Assembly (NCBI GenBank): GCA_947372405.1
Contig: CANBTO010000022.1
Location: 1-21,333, forward strand
Length of the DNA stretch: 21,333 bases
DNA from: Verrucomicrobiaceae bacterium
GTDB taxonomy: Bacteria > Verrucomicrobiota > Verrucomicrobiae > Verrucomicrobiales > Akkermansiaceae
Reading direction: 5' to 3'
Part shown: one piece after another, positions 8,046-14,918 of the stretch
Position numbering within the stretch: position 1 is the stretch's first letter
Layout: each line of letters begins with the position of its first letter
The notes under the pieces: model-generated
Told to the model about the DNA's origin: nothing
Seen by the model: only the letters and a program-made list of their open reading frames with translations
The model's database searches: none
Position numbers and translations under genes: made by a program

Positions 8046-8687
8046 TCATTCGGTTTTCCGGGCGCTTGCAGATGCGGCTGTCACCAACCTCTCATAGATC
8101 ATCCAGTTTTCATGGTTGGCCTCGATCAACTGTTTCTGGGATGGATAGCATAGTTCGAGCAAATCACGCTTTTTCGCCCGGATCTCGGAGGGAAGCTCGT
8201 TTGCCGGTGAGCACAGATCCGCGAAGTCCGTTGGAACGTGGAGCAGTTGACCGCCGGCGGCCTCTCGAACGATCCGGTGCAGTTGTCGGTGCTGGGGGTG
8301 TCCATACTCGCCTCCGGCATTGTGGGTGGCTACCATCTTCCAATCCGTTTTCAGCGAAAGGATTCGTGCGACCTTGGAGATCGTTTTTGTTTCGTTCCAG
8401 CAGGCAGCCATGCAATCCTTGAGATTCCAGATTTGGCGTTGGTGTCCCAACTCGGCCATGAGCGACAGGAATTCGCGGCACCTCACTGCGCTGCCACCGT
8501 TGGTAAGACAGACTACGAGCCAGCCCGGATTTTCCAGCAATGGTCTGAAGAAAAACAGCAACTCGTCATCCGGATGGGCGACGAAGAGAACTTTGTCAAA
8601 CGCAGCGGGATTCAACGGGGCTTCATTTCTGCCGCGATTGATCCAATGCCGGAATGTGCGGACAAAATGCCGTATTTGTTCCTTCAT
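8046..8687 (-). CDS. PIG-L/LmbE family zinc-dependent N-deacetylase
   Basis: The product is 213 residues. The metal-binding AHPDDE motif sits at 37-42 and the second motif HNAGGEYGHPQH at 122-133. Together they supply the His/Asp and HxxH zinc ligands of PIG-L deacetylases. Members remove an N-acetyl group from GlcNAc-containing substrates such as GlcNAc-PI, mycothiol or bacillithiol precursors, and antibiotic sugars. Within this cluster an N-acetylated sugar nucleotide or glycan residue is the likely substrate (inference). The ATG at 8687 is preferred to a TTG one codon upstream. The gene lies 12 bp after a small methyltransferase gene and 10 bp before the sulfotransferase. Deacetylation followed by N-sulfation is an attractive but untested pairing. 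The length is a little short for the family, though the motifs are complete. Confidence 0.92.
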   Translation of the reverse strand: MKEQIRHFVRTFRHWINRGRNEAPLNPAAFDKVLFVAHPDDELLFFFRPLLENPGWLVVCLTNGGSAVRCREFLSLMAELGHQRQIWNLKDCMAACWNETKTISKVARILSLKTDWKMVATHNAGGEYGHPQHRQLHRIVREAAGGQLLHVPTDFADLCSPANELPSEIRAKKRDLLELCYPSQKQLIEANHENWMIYERLVTAASASARKTE

Positions 8688-8699
8688 CAATCGTCGAGT

Positions 8700-9287
8700 T
8701 CAGGCTTTTGAGTTGGATTTTCTGAAGAACGAGTAGGTATGCCGATTGGGTGTGGCTGTGAGGTGGCAATCGGCACCCAGCGGAGGGAAGACGAATTTAT
8801 CGAACATTTTAAGACTGTTGATACTATCAAGTTCCACAGGTCTGCACCGGGTAATGTCGTTCCAGCCGAGCACGAACAATCCGGACGGAACGAGAACGGC
8901 ATTCATGGCTTCGAATGCCTTTTCGATGTCATTGATGTCATTCAGTCCCCAGCCAAGTACGCCATTGCAGATGATCACATCGAATGTCCCGGTCGGATAA
9001 AGATCTGCCACGTCCTGTGCCGCGCCGATCTTGTGAAAGCGGGAGCCATAGCGGGCTTTTGCAGGATCGTAGTCCATGGTCCAGACCTCACCATTCGGTA
9101 AGAGTTCGTGATAGTGAGCGGTGTACCAGTCGCAACCTACGAACAGCATCTTTTTGAATCCCGGCTCGTTGGATATCCACGGGAAAATGATGGTTTCCAA
9201 AACCCTGCGGTCATCGGTTCGCATCGGCAGACGGAATCCGAGTGATATCAGGATATCCTTGATGTGGCGCTTGATGGTTTTAAGCAT
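8700..9287 (-). CDS. Class I SAM-dependent methyltransferase
   Basis: The product is 195 residues with a Rossmann-like methyltransferase layout. MLFVGCDWYT at 47-56 stands in the SAM-binding loop position and is atypical, with only one glycine. MDYDPAKARYG at 71-81 holds the acidic residue that would bind the ribose. FDVIICNGVLGWG at 102-114 is motif IV. ATG at 9287 is chosen. A TTG at 9299 would overlap the upstream stop as TTGA and cannot be excluded; it would add four residues. The degenerate glycine loop makes loss of activity possible, but the rest of the domain looks intact. It sits between a putative glycosyltransferase and the PIG-L gene, so a sugar O-methylation role is inferred. Confidence 0.78.
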   Translation of the reverse strand: MLKTIKRHIKDILISLGFRLPMRTDDRRVLETIIFPWISNEPGFKKMLFVGCDWYTAHYHELLPNGEVWTMDYDPAKARYGSRFHKIGAAQDVADLYPTGTFDVIICNGVLGWGLNDINDIEKAFEAMNAVLVPSGLFVLGWNDITRCRPVELDSINSLKMFDKFVFPPLGADCHLTATPNRHTYSFFRKSNSKA

Positions 9288-9295
9288 GGTGGCAA

Positions 9296-10138
9296 TCAAC
9301 GGTGGAAAATGCGCCTTCTCAAAAGGATGAGGCGATTGACAAGTTTCGGACCAAGAAGGCGAACCAACAATCCCGGACGAATACCCTTGTCCCGCTTGAT
9401 CCAGACCGGCTGGTCTTTCAACAACGACCAGTCTTCCTGAGTGATGAAATTCTCAACGGATATGGAGTCAGCTCCGGCGATTTTCGCCAGGATGGATAGC
9501 ACGCTCTGATCGTGGCGGTTTGCATTGAAGTCGGAGAAGTTCGGGCTTTTCGATGGGGAGTCGTCGACCAAGTGGGTTTTCAGACAGGCATCCGCCCAGT
9601 CCCGGAGGAACTTCATCGCGATGGGTCTTTTCTCGAAAAAGAGAATGCCGGACTGGAGTTGGGGTGTGTCTGTGACGCTGCGATTGTCCCGACAGGAGAA
9701 TTCGTCGAAAACATCTCCTTTTGTCCAGCGCCTCTCGAGAAAAGAGTCCTGCAGGCGGGTGAAGAGCATTCCGCTCTGAGACGCGGCCGTGCGATCGAAA
9801 TACTGGCGAAGGAGGTCGGCTCCATGAGGGTTGAGATGGCAGCCTACATCGGTGAACAGCAGACGGTCGCCGTCACTCATCTCTCCCATCACCTGCAGGA
9901 TGATCTGGGGTTTCCAAATCCAGTAACCGAACCCCCGGGACCCGGGAACCATCCGGCAGCCGTAAGTCTTGAGGAATTCAGGGGCCAATCCTGATTCGTC
10001 ATGGACGCTGATGACATCGAAAACGCCCATGTCGGATGCCTGATTGCGAATTCGGATCAAAGCTTCGCGCATCCGGCTGTCACCGAAGCTGCAGAAGAAA
10101 TCGCGGGGTTGGGTTTCCTTATTCAAGATGAGAGACAA
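9296..10138 (-). CDS. Putative GT-A-like glycosyltransferase with RGFGYWIWKP motif, TTG start
   Basis: The product is 280 residues. I know it only as a type of protein seen in surface-polysaccharide loci and annotated as hypothetical or glycosyltransferase-like. Features are FGDSRMREALIRIRNQA (residues 18-34), RGFGYWIWKPQII (68-80) and DVGCHLN (97-103), the last standing where a DxD-type metal site would be. The region at about 205-211 (NANRHDQ) is also family-like. The start is TTG at 10138: no ATG occurs before residue 23, and starting there would delete the conserved FGDS segment. The gene begins 8 bp after the GT4 stop. There is no signal peptide or membrane helix except perhaps the basic C-terminal tail RLLGPKLVNRLILLRRR. 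The activity is inferred, not shown. Confidence 0.75.
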   Translation of the reverse strand: MSLILNKETQPRDFFCSFGDSRMREALIRIRNQASDMGVFDVISVHDESGLAPEFLKTYGCRMVPGSRGFGYWIWKPQIILQVMGEMSDGDRLLFTDVGCHLNPHGADLLRQYFDRTAASQSGMLFTRLQDSFLERRWTKGDVFDEFSCRDNRSVTDTPQLQSGILFFEKRPIAMKFLRDWADACLKTHLVDDSPSKSPNFSDFNANRHDQSVLSILAKIAGADSISVENFITQEDWSLLKDQPVWIKRDKGIRPGLLVRLLGPKLVNRLILLRRRIFHR

Positions 10139-10146
10139 GCCTGAAG

Positions 10147-11400
10147 TTATTTTGGTACGTCGGATGCAAGTGCGGTCTCATATGCCTGCGCCACGGTCGA
10201 TTCGTATCGCTCGGATGAAAAGTAGTCTGCAATGATTGATGTCGCCTCGGCCGCGATGCCACGGAGAGATTCCCGGTTTTTCGAGCACCAGAGGACGGCA
10301 TCGGCCAACCCTTCGACCAGGCTGGCCATTGAGTTTACTGCGACAGCCTTTCCTCCGGCCAATCTTACAATCTCGCCCTGAGCGCTGGTATCCGCCACCA
10401 CAGGACAACAACCTGCCAGACATGCTTCCAACAGGGTCACTGGAGTGCTTTCCCGGAAGCTTGGCAGAAAATAGACGTCGTTGTTCTGAAGCGCGCTTAT
10501 GTATTCGTCACCCCTGTATCCCGGGTGGAAGACCACCATGTCGGAGAGTTGGAGCGAGACCACCAGCCTTTGCAGAGCCGGAATTTCCGGACCACCACCT
10601 GCAATGGTGTAGCGGAAATCAACGCCGGCTTTTCTAACCAGAGCAAGCGCACGCAATGCGATACTCACGCCCTTGCGTCCTTCCATGTTGCCACCTGCAA
10701 AAAGTCGGAGAGGCCCGCTGGACGTAACTTGGTGCGGGACGGGTCGGAAGAGCGCGACTTTATCGGCGGGAAGAGAAGCGATCGGGAGCCTGACGAGTGG
10801 TTTGCCGTCCCTGAACGGACGAAGGAAGTTCTCTGTCTCCTCGTTCGCGGCGAAAACAACCGAAGTCTTCCGGATACATTCGCGAAACGACCGCGAGCGA
10901 CTTGCGATCGAACTTTGGATGTCCCGTGCGAATTCAAATAGTCGCGCCGAGGGGCTGAGCATGCTGCGGAATCCAGGCGGGATGTAGCCTGCACCGCCCA
11001 CGGGGCCCCAGACAAAGGGAATCGGAAGGCGCCACAGAGGCGATGGCATGCGCCACGAGGCGATAGTCACCTGATGACACAAGTCGAAACATTCCTCCCC
11101 GTGCCAGATCAGCGCGGCTTCAAGCACATGGCGGTTGAACGATGCGTAGTTCAACCAACTTTGGATATGGGCGATGAAACGGTTGGAACTGCACGCGCTC
11201 CGGTCCCGCAGGAAGCGGACCTTCACGTTGGAAGGAATGATGCCCTCGGCCTCTCCTTTATCCCAGCCGGGTTTGTTGTGGATGTCCGCGAGTACGAAGA
11301 CGTCGTGATGGCGGGCGATCCGGCAGACCGCCGTCCATCCGACACCGGGCTCGGATCCACCGTATGGATCGCATGCGTAGGCCGAAATGAGAATCTTCAT
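10147..11400 (-). CDS. GT4 family glycosyltransferase
   Basis: The product is a 417-residue GT-B enzyme. The N-terminus MKILISAYACDPYGGSEPG contains the glycine-rich acceptor-domain loop. GGNMEGRKGV at 236-245 starts the donor domain. FLPSFRESTPVTLLEACLAG at 311-330 is the GT4 E-x7-E signature, here with the variant REST. The length is normal for the family. ATG at 11400 is the only sensible start, since it begins directly with the beta-strand MKILISAY. A perfect 8-bp hairpin (11409-11430) lies just 8 nt upstream of the start on the transcript and could limit ribosome access. Donor and acceptor are unknown. The enzyme is presumably cytoplasmic and adds one backbone or branch residue. Confidence 0.93.
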   Translation of the reverse strand: MKILISAYACDPYGGSEPGVGWTAVCRIARHHDVFVLADIHNKPGWDKGEAEGIIPSNVKVRFLRDRSACSSNRFIAHIQSWLNYASFNRHVLEAALIWHGEECFDLCHQVTIASWRMPSPLWRLPIPFVWGPVGGAGYIPPGFRSMLSPSARLFEFARDIQSSIASRSRSFRECIRKTSVVFAANEETENFLRPFRDGKPLVRLPIASLPADKVALFRPVPHQVTSSGPLRLFAGGNMEGRKGVSIALRALALVRKAGVDFRYTIAGGGPEIPALQRLVVSLQLSDMVVFHPGYRGDEYISALQNNDVYFLPSFRESTPVTLLEACLAGCCPVVADTSAQGEIVRLAGGKAVAVNSMASLVEGLADAVLWCSKNRESLRGIAAEATSIIADYFSSERYESTVAQAYETALASDVPK

Positions 11401-11408
11401 GAAATGCA

Positions 11409-11430
11409 GGCTGCGGTGAACTCCGCAGCC
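11409..11430. repeat. Perfect 8-bp inverted repeat (hairpin) between SGNH and GT4 genes
   Basis: GGCTGCGG (11409-11416), loop TGAACT, CCGCAGCC (11423-11430) forms a perfect GC-rich hairpin. It nearly fills the 33-bp gap. On the transcript it begins 3 nt after the SGNH stop (TAG, 11436-11434) and ends 8 nt before the GT4 ATG. No T-run follows on the minus strand, so it is not a classical terminator. It may protect the mRNA 3' end, tune downstream translation, or be a member of a dispersed repeat family. Confidence 0.7.
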
Positions 11431-11433
11431 GGT

Positions 11434-12276
11434 CTAACGGGAAAGTGCCGCCAGCAGCGTGCGCATGGTCCGCGCGGCACTGGGTGCGTCCATGTGGACT
11501 CCATCGGTGAGGATCACCGAGTCTCGAGCGGCCTGCTGGCCCAGGTCCCAGTATGGGATGGATGAGCGGCGGGCCAGTTCGAGAATCCATTCCGGTGCAT
11601 CCCCCCCGTCCTTACGCGCGGGAGGGAGCCACACGACTACTGCTTCAGTTCCCTTCCGGCGCAGTCTTTCAAGCATGCCTGAAACTTGGTCGATCAGAGC
11701 AAGCTCCCGTTTGGAAAGAGGTCTGGAGGGATGGCTTGTGACCGGCGCAGGGCGGCTCTGAACGTCGAGATCGTCATGTCCGCTTGTCCCTGCATAGCCG
11801 CCGATTTTCCCCGCTAACAATTTGCTGTAAAAGAACGCCGCGGGGCGGGCATAGGCGGAGATGGCGGGCACTTCGATTCCAACCTTGAACCACGGGCGTT
11901 TCATCGCCATGCCGATCTCGGTGGGCTTCTCACTCAAGGCAAGCTGCAGTGTGTTCGCCTCGATCACCAGCAGTGGCGCGGACGGTAGGATTCCTTCATC
12001 CATTGCCCTCAATGCGTCAATCGCGCTTCCGCCGTCACAACCCATATTCGCAGTGCCTTCGAATCCTTGTGCTCGGTCAGGCAGGCGCCCGGTGATGGAG
12101 GATCCCAGAAACATGACATCGGATCTGCCTCGGGCAGCCGCCTGGATTCTTCCGATGGATGAGAAGAAATTCGATTCGCTCTTGGCCGTGCGTCCGCCGA
12201 CAGCGCGCAGTGCGAGTGACTGCAATGCGAAGCAGGCGGAAAGCGTCAATCCAAGGATCAGCGAATAACGAACCAT
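11434..12276 (-). CDS. SGNH-hydrolase-like protein, probable partner of MBOAT acyltransferase
   Basis: The product is 280 residues, opening with a hydrophobic N-terminal segment (residues about 4-24) that acts as signal peptide or anchor and puts the rest in the periplasm. SGNH-type blocks are visible. FLGSSIT at 56-62 carries the nucleophile serine, S60 by alignment with GDSL. IEAN ends at N108, a candidate block III Asn. DGVHMD at 258-263 gives the D258-x-x-H261 pair. This layout fits the SGNH partners of MBOAT proteins in polysaccharide O-acetylation (AlgJ/AlgX- or PatB-like in concept), which pass the acyl group to the glycan. The MBOAT gene lies immediately upstream across a 114-bp gap that holds two REP-like hairpins. 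It could instead be a stand-alone carbohydrate esterase, and sequence identity to named families was not testable here. Confidence 0.78.
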   Translation of the reverse strand: MVRYSLILGLTLSACFALQSLALRAVGGRTAKSESNFFSSIGRIQAAARGRSDVMFLGSSITGRLPDRAQGFEGTANMGCDGGSAIDALRAMDEGILPSAPLLVIEANTLQLALSEKPTEIGMAMKRPWFKVGIEVPAISAYARPAAFFYSKLLAGKIGGYAGTSGHDDLDVQSRPAPVTSHPSRPLSKRELALIDQVSGMLERLRRKGTEAVVVWLPPARKDGGDAPEWILELARRSSIPYWDLGQQAARDSVILTDGVHMDAPSAARTMRTLLAALSR

Positions 12277-12296
12277 GGGCGGAACAGGTTACAAGG

Positions 12297-12322
12297 TAGG
12301 GACGACTCGCCGTGGTCGTCCG
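12297..12322 (+). repeat. REP-like palindromic element A of an inverted pair
   Basis: A 26-nt unit starts with TAGGG. An 8-bp stem, GGACGACT (12300-12307) with GGTCGTCC (12314-12321, one T-G pair), encloses the loop CGCCGT. It matches element B on the other strand at 21 of 26 positions, and all five differences keep the stem paired. It lies in the 114-bp gap between the MBOAT and SGNH genes, 21 bp upstream of the SGNH start. Confidence 0.75.
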
Positions 12323-12358
12323 AATATTTCGCCGGATGGCGGTTCAAGAGTGAAGTCG

Positions 12359-12384
12359 CGGCGGACCACGGCGGGTCCGCCCTA
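12359..12384 (-). repeat. REP-like palindromic element B of an inverted pair
   Basis: Read on the minus strand this unit also starts TAGGG. It forms a perfect 8-bp stem, GGCGGACC (12381-12374) with GGTCCGCC (12367-12360), around the same loop CGCCGT. It begins 6 bp after the MBOAT stop. Elements A and B are in opposite orientation, 36 bp apart, like a bacterial REP doublet (BIME). No T-run follows, so a terminator is unlikely. The remaining sequence between the two units shows nothing recognisable. Confidence 0.75.
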
Positions 12385-12390
12385 TCCGGT

Positions 12391-13869
12391 TCAGAATTGA
12401 AAATAAATGAATCCCCGGGGAGCTCCGGGATTGGTGAGAATGAGGAAAATCATGAGTCCATGGAGAATGGGTTCCAGAGGAGAACGGGACAGTTGCGTGG
12501 CCAGGTTCCCGCGGTGTTCCTTGACCCAGCCCCAAACGTGGTAGAGGCATACGGCGCTGCCATAAAATACGAGGGAGAAAAGGGGAGGGCCGCTGAACCC
12601 CGACCTACAACTGAAGACTCCCTTGAAGAAAGCTGCGATGCTGGCCATATCCGGCATCAGGAAAGTGAGCCAAAGTAGTGTGACAAGGTGGAAAGTGACA
12701 AACCAGCGGACCAGCGAGAGTGCGTGGTGCGGAGTGCGGTGCGCGGAATCGGAACCCGGGTCCGTTTTTCCGGCACCAAGACGTTCGATCGCAAGAAACA
12801 GGCCGTGAAGACTGCCCCACAAAGCGAATTTCCACTCGGCACCGTGCCAGAGGCCGCCGAGAAACATGACGAGGAAGAGATTGACATAGGTGCGTGCCGG
12901 TCCCTTGCGGTTGCCACCTAACGGAATATATAAATAATCCCTCAGCCAGCCGGAAAGGGACATGTGCCACCGTTTCCAGAACCCGGTGATGCTGGTGGAC
13001 AGGTAGGGGAAGTTGAAGTTGATCGGAAAGCGGTAGCCGAACATCGCCGCCAGCCCGATGGCGATGAGCGAGTAACCCGCAAAGTCGGCGAAGATCTGCA
13101 GGCTGTAACCATACAAGAGCGGCAACAAGTCGCCAGGACCCGAATGTACCAGGTTGTCGGGATTTTGTGTCAGCCGGGCGGTTTGCTCTGCAAGGTTGTC
13201 GGCCACGAAAATCTTCAGGAAGTAACCGGTGATGATAGTCCGGATCACCTGCTTCCATGGAATGTCTTCAATCCTCTTTGCGCCGATCTGAGGCCAGAAG
13301 TCCCGGGCCTTGACAATCGGACCGGCGACCAGTTGCGGAAAGAACATCAGGTAGAAACCGATGTCCCGTACGCCCTTGGCGAAGCGGGCGCCGTGCGAAA
13401 CCAGCGCGTCTCCCTCGCGAGTCACCTCGCCGCGGGCCACATCCACAATCATGCTGATGCCGTGGAAGGTGTAGAATGAAATGCCGATCGGGAGAGGTAT
13501 GCTCTTCAGCAGAGCCAGCCATGCAGGCGGCATGAATGGGACGAGGCCTGCAAGGAATGGCAGATACTTGAAAATCCCGAGCAGCACGAGATTCATCGCC
13601 ACCGCACGGCGGGTCCACTGTTTGACCATGGAGTCGTCGCCCGCCACCTTGTACATGATGATGCGGCCGGTCGCAAGGCTGTTGCCCACACAGGAAACCG
13701 CCAGCAAGGCGATCAATCGTGGATCCTCCCAGCCGTAAAAGACCACGCTTGCCGCCAGCGCCAGAGTGACTTGCAAGGCCTTACCGTGGCGACCGCGCGA
13801 CCATGGCGCATAGTAGAGCGCGAAGGCCGCAGTGAGGAGAATCAGAAACTGCCAGGAGTTGAACAACAT
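12391..13869 (-). CDS. MBOAT family membrane O-acyltransferase (AlgI-like)
   Basis: The product is 492 residues with about ten or more hydrophobic segments. AlgI-type landmarks are LPIGISFYTFHGIS at 126-139, FFPQLVAGPIVK at 176-187, and FWKRWHMSLSGWLRDYLYIPLGG at 297-319 containing H302. GGLWHGAEWKF at 338-348 contains H342, the position of the conserved catalytic histidine. The family moves acyl groups, usually acetyl, across the inner membrane for transfer to polysaccharides such as alginate, with an SGNH-type partner. The gene directly downstream encodes such a partner. ATG at 13869 gives the usual MLFNSWQF-type N-terminus. The hydrophobic C-terminus ends at 12391. No Shine-Dalgarno site is seen. 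The specific glycan acceptor is unknown. Confidence 0.95.
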   Translation of the reverse strand: MLFNSWQFLILLTAAFALYYAPWSRGRHGKALQVTLALAASVVFYGWEDPRLIALLAVSCVGNSLATGRIIMYKVAGDDSMVKQWTRRAVAMNLVLLGIFKYLPFLAGLVPFMPPAWLALLKSIPLPIGISFYTFHGISMIVDVARGEVTREGDALVSHGARFAKGVRDIGFYLMFFPQLVAGPIVKARDFWPQIGAKRIEDIPWKQVIRTIITGYFLKIFVADNLAEQTARLTQNPDNLVHSGPGDLLPLLYGYSLQIFADFAGYSLIAIGLAAMFGYRFPINFNFPYLSTSITGFWKRWHMSLSGWLRDYLYIPLGGNRKGPARTYVNLFLVMFLGGLWHGAEWKFALWGSLHGLFLAIERLGAGKTDPGSDSAHRTPHHALSLVRWFVTFHLVTLLWLTFLMPDMASIAAFFKGVFSCRSGFSGPPLFSLVFYGSAVCLYHVWGWVKEHRGNLATQLSRSPLEPILHGLMIFLILTNPGAPRGFIYFQF

Positions 13870-13899
13870 CCGCGTTGATGTGATCTGATGCTGTAAGGC

Positions 13900-13917
13900 G
13901 GGGAACCAGGTTTCCCC
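13900..13917. repeat. 6-bp hairpin touching the stop of a methyltransferase gene
   Basis: GGGGAA (13900-13905), loop CCAGGT, TTCCCC (13912-13917) lies in the 47-bp gap before the MBOAT gene. Read on the minus strand it starts TAGGGGAA, the TAG being the methyltransferase stop codon. It has no T-run on the transcript. It is similar in layout, but not clearly in sequence, to the REP-like units at 12297-12384. Confidence 0.45.
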
Positions 13918-14810
13918 TAATACCCCGGCCCGGCTGGTTGAGCTTCCTTACTACCCAGGGACTTGGATTTGAAAAGCCCCCATTTGTTTTCCACACCCCG
14001 GTTGCAAAACAAGAGCATTGCCGTTTCGAGTGCGCAGAACGCAGACATGTCGGGAAGCGGATCCCCGGGATGGTTGATGTCGGCAAGGTTGAGAATCTCC
14101 ACTTCGTGTGAATTGCCGAAGGTCTTCTCAAGGGAAGAACAAATTTCAGGGTAGAAACCTTCGTGAATTTCAATGATCATGTCCGTATCTTGATACGCAT
14201 CCGGGTTTTTCAACAATTCCGATTCTCCGCCCTCAATGTCGATAATCATCAGCGAATTCCTCACTTGATCGGACGCAGGGCTTTCAAAATCGAATTTCCC
14301 TCCGGTCGTGATTCTATTCTCAACTCCGTTGAGCTTCGCAAGCCGCATGGTTTGGTCCAGCAGACTTGAAACATAATCCAATGCAAGGATCTCGGGCTTT
14401 TGAAAAAGCATCGAACAGCCGACGGCATAATAGCCTTCTGCGCATCCGACGTTAGTCACGTTGTTGTAGGGTCTTGAGAGGCACTTTCGCAGCAAATGCA
14501 TCATCTGTGGTTCATAAGTTCCGAATCTCATTGCGGTGAGAAAGGCCTTGTCGTTGGGATCGAAGCGCATACCCTTAAAAATGCCATGGGGAATTCTGTC
14601 CCCGTATTCATCTTTCAGATAGGTGAAAAGGCGGCGATCCATGTGATATGCGGCGGTGTTGTCCAGCCAGCGCATGTCGAACCTGTCGTGGAGCAGAGTG
14701 TCCAGCGCGGGTGAGCCGCTGGCCGGAAACCTTTTGCGAGGGAAACGGAGCCTGCCGCTGATCAGTCGGGCGAATACGGACTTTTCCCGAAAATCATCGA
14801 ATATCTTCAT
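13917..14810 (-). CDS. SAM-dependent methyltransferase, FkbM-like, divergent
   Basis: The product is 297 residues. NVGCAEGYYA at 120-129 is a clear SAM-binding motif I. DYVSS at 145-149 follows the next strand. MIIDIEGGESELL at 188-200 matches the IDxEGxE signature of FkbM methyltransferases. The N-terminal about 110 residues (MRFDPNDKAFL, RFGTYEPQM) form an extra region absent from minimal FkbM proteins. ATG at 14810 is chosen over a TTG at 14897, because the 29 extra codons are unlike the family. A sugar O-methylation role is inferred from the cluster. The gene has visibly lower GC than most of the window. A second FkbM gene lies 108 bp upstream, with little similarity to this one beyond the motifs. 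Confidence 0.8.
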   Translation of the reverse strand: MKIFDDFREKSVFARLISGRLRFPRKRFPASGSPALDTLLHDRFDMRWLDNTAAYHMDRRLFTYLKDEYGDRIPHGIFKGMRFDPNDKAFLTAMRFGTYEPQMMHLLRKCLSRPYNNVTNVGCAEGYYAVGCSMLFQKPEILALDYVSSLLDQTMRLAKLNGVENRITTGGKFDFESPASDQVRNSLMIIDIEGGESELLKNPDAYQDTDMIIEIHEGFYPEICSSLEKTFGNSHEVEILNLADINHPGDPLPDMSAFCALETAMLLFCNRGVENKWGLFKSKSLGSKEAQPAGPGY

Positions 14811-14814
14811 TTTA

Positions 14815-14913
14815 TCAGGTTGTTGATGCTTGCGAATGTTTTTCAGAGTTTGCGACTGTGTATGAAAGAAATGCCACCAGAGAAAAGAGAACCACAAAAG
14901 GCCAATTTGGCAT
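14815..14913 (-). CDS. Possible 32-residue single-helix membrane peptide (doubtful)
   Basis: The 108-bp gap between the two methyltransferase genes contains an open frame that fits it closely. ATG at 14913 lies 5 nt after the upstream TAG, and TGA (14817-14815) lies 4 nt before the next ATG. The product starts MPNWPFVVLFSLVAFLSYTV, a hydrophobic helix, and then turns polar (NSEKHSQASTT). No Shine-Dalgarno site precedes it. The position and hydrophobic profile suggest a real small membrane peptide, but a frame of this length can easily occur by chance. I recognise no family. The rest of the gap shows only two copies of TTGCGA. Confidence 0.25.
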   Translation of the reverse strand: MPNWPFVVLFSLVAFLSYTVANSEKHSQASTT

Positions 14914-14918
14914 GAATT

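Noticed and set aside
7235..8422. 395-codon plus-strand open frame opposite the sulfotransferase and PIG-L genes
   Set aside because: The minus strand carries two complete enzymes with catalytic motifs. The plus-strand frame spans their junction and shows no recognisable domain, so it is a high-GC artefact.
14901..14911. Palindrome GCCAATTTGGC in the gap between the methyltransferase genes
   Set aside because: The arms are 5 bp with a single central base, so no hairpin can form. It could be a binding site, but nothing supports one.
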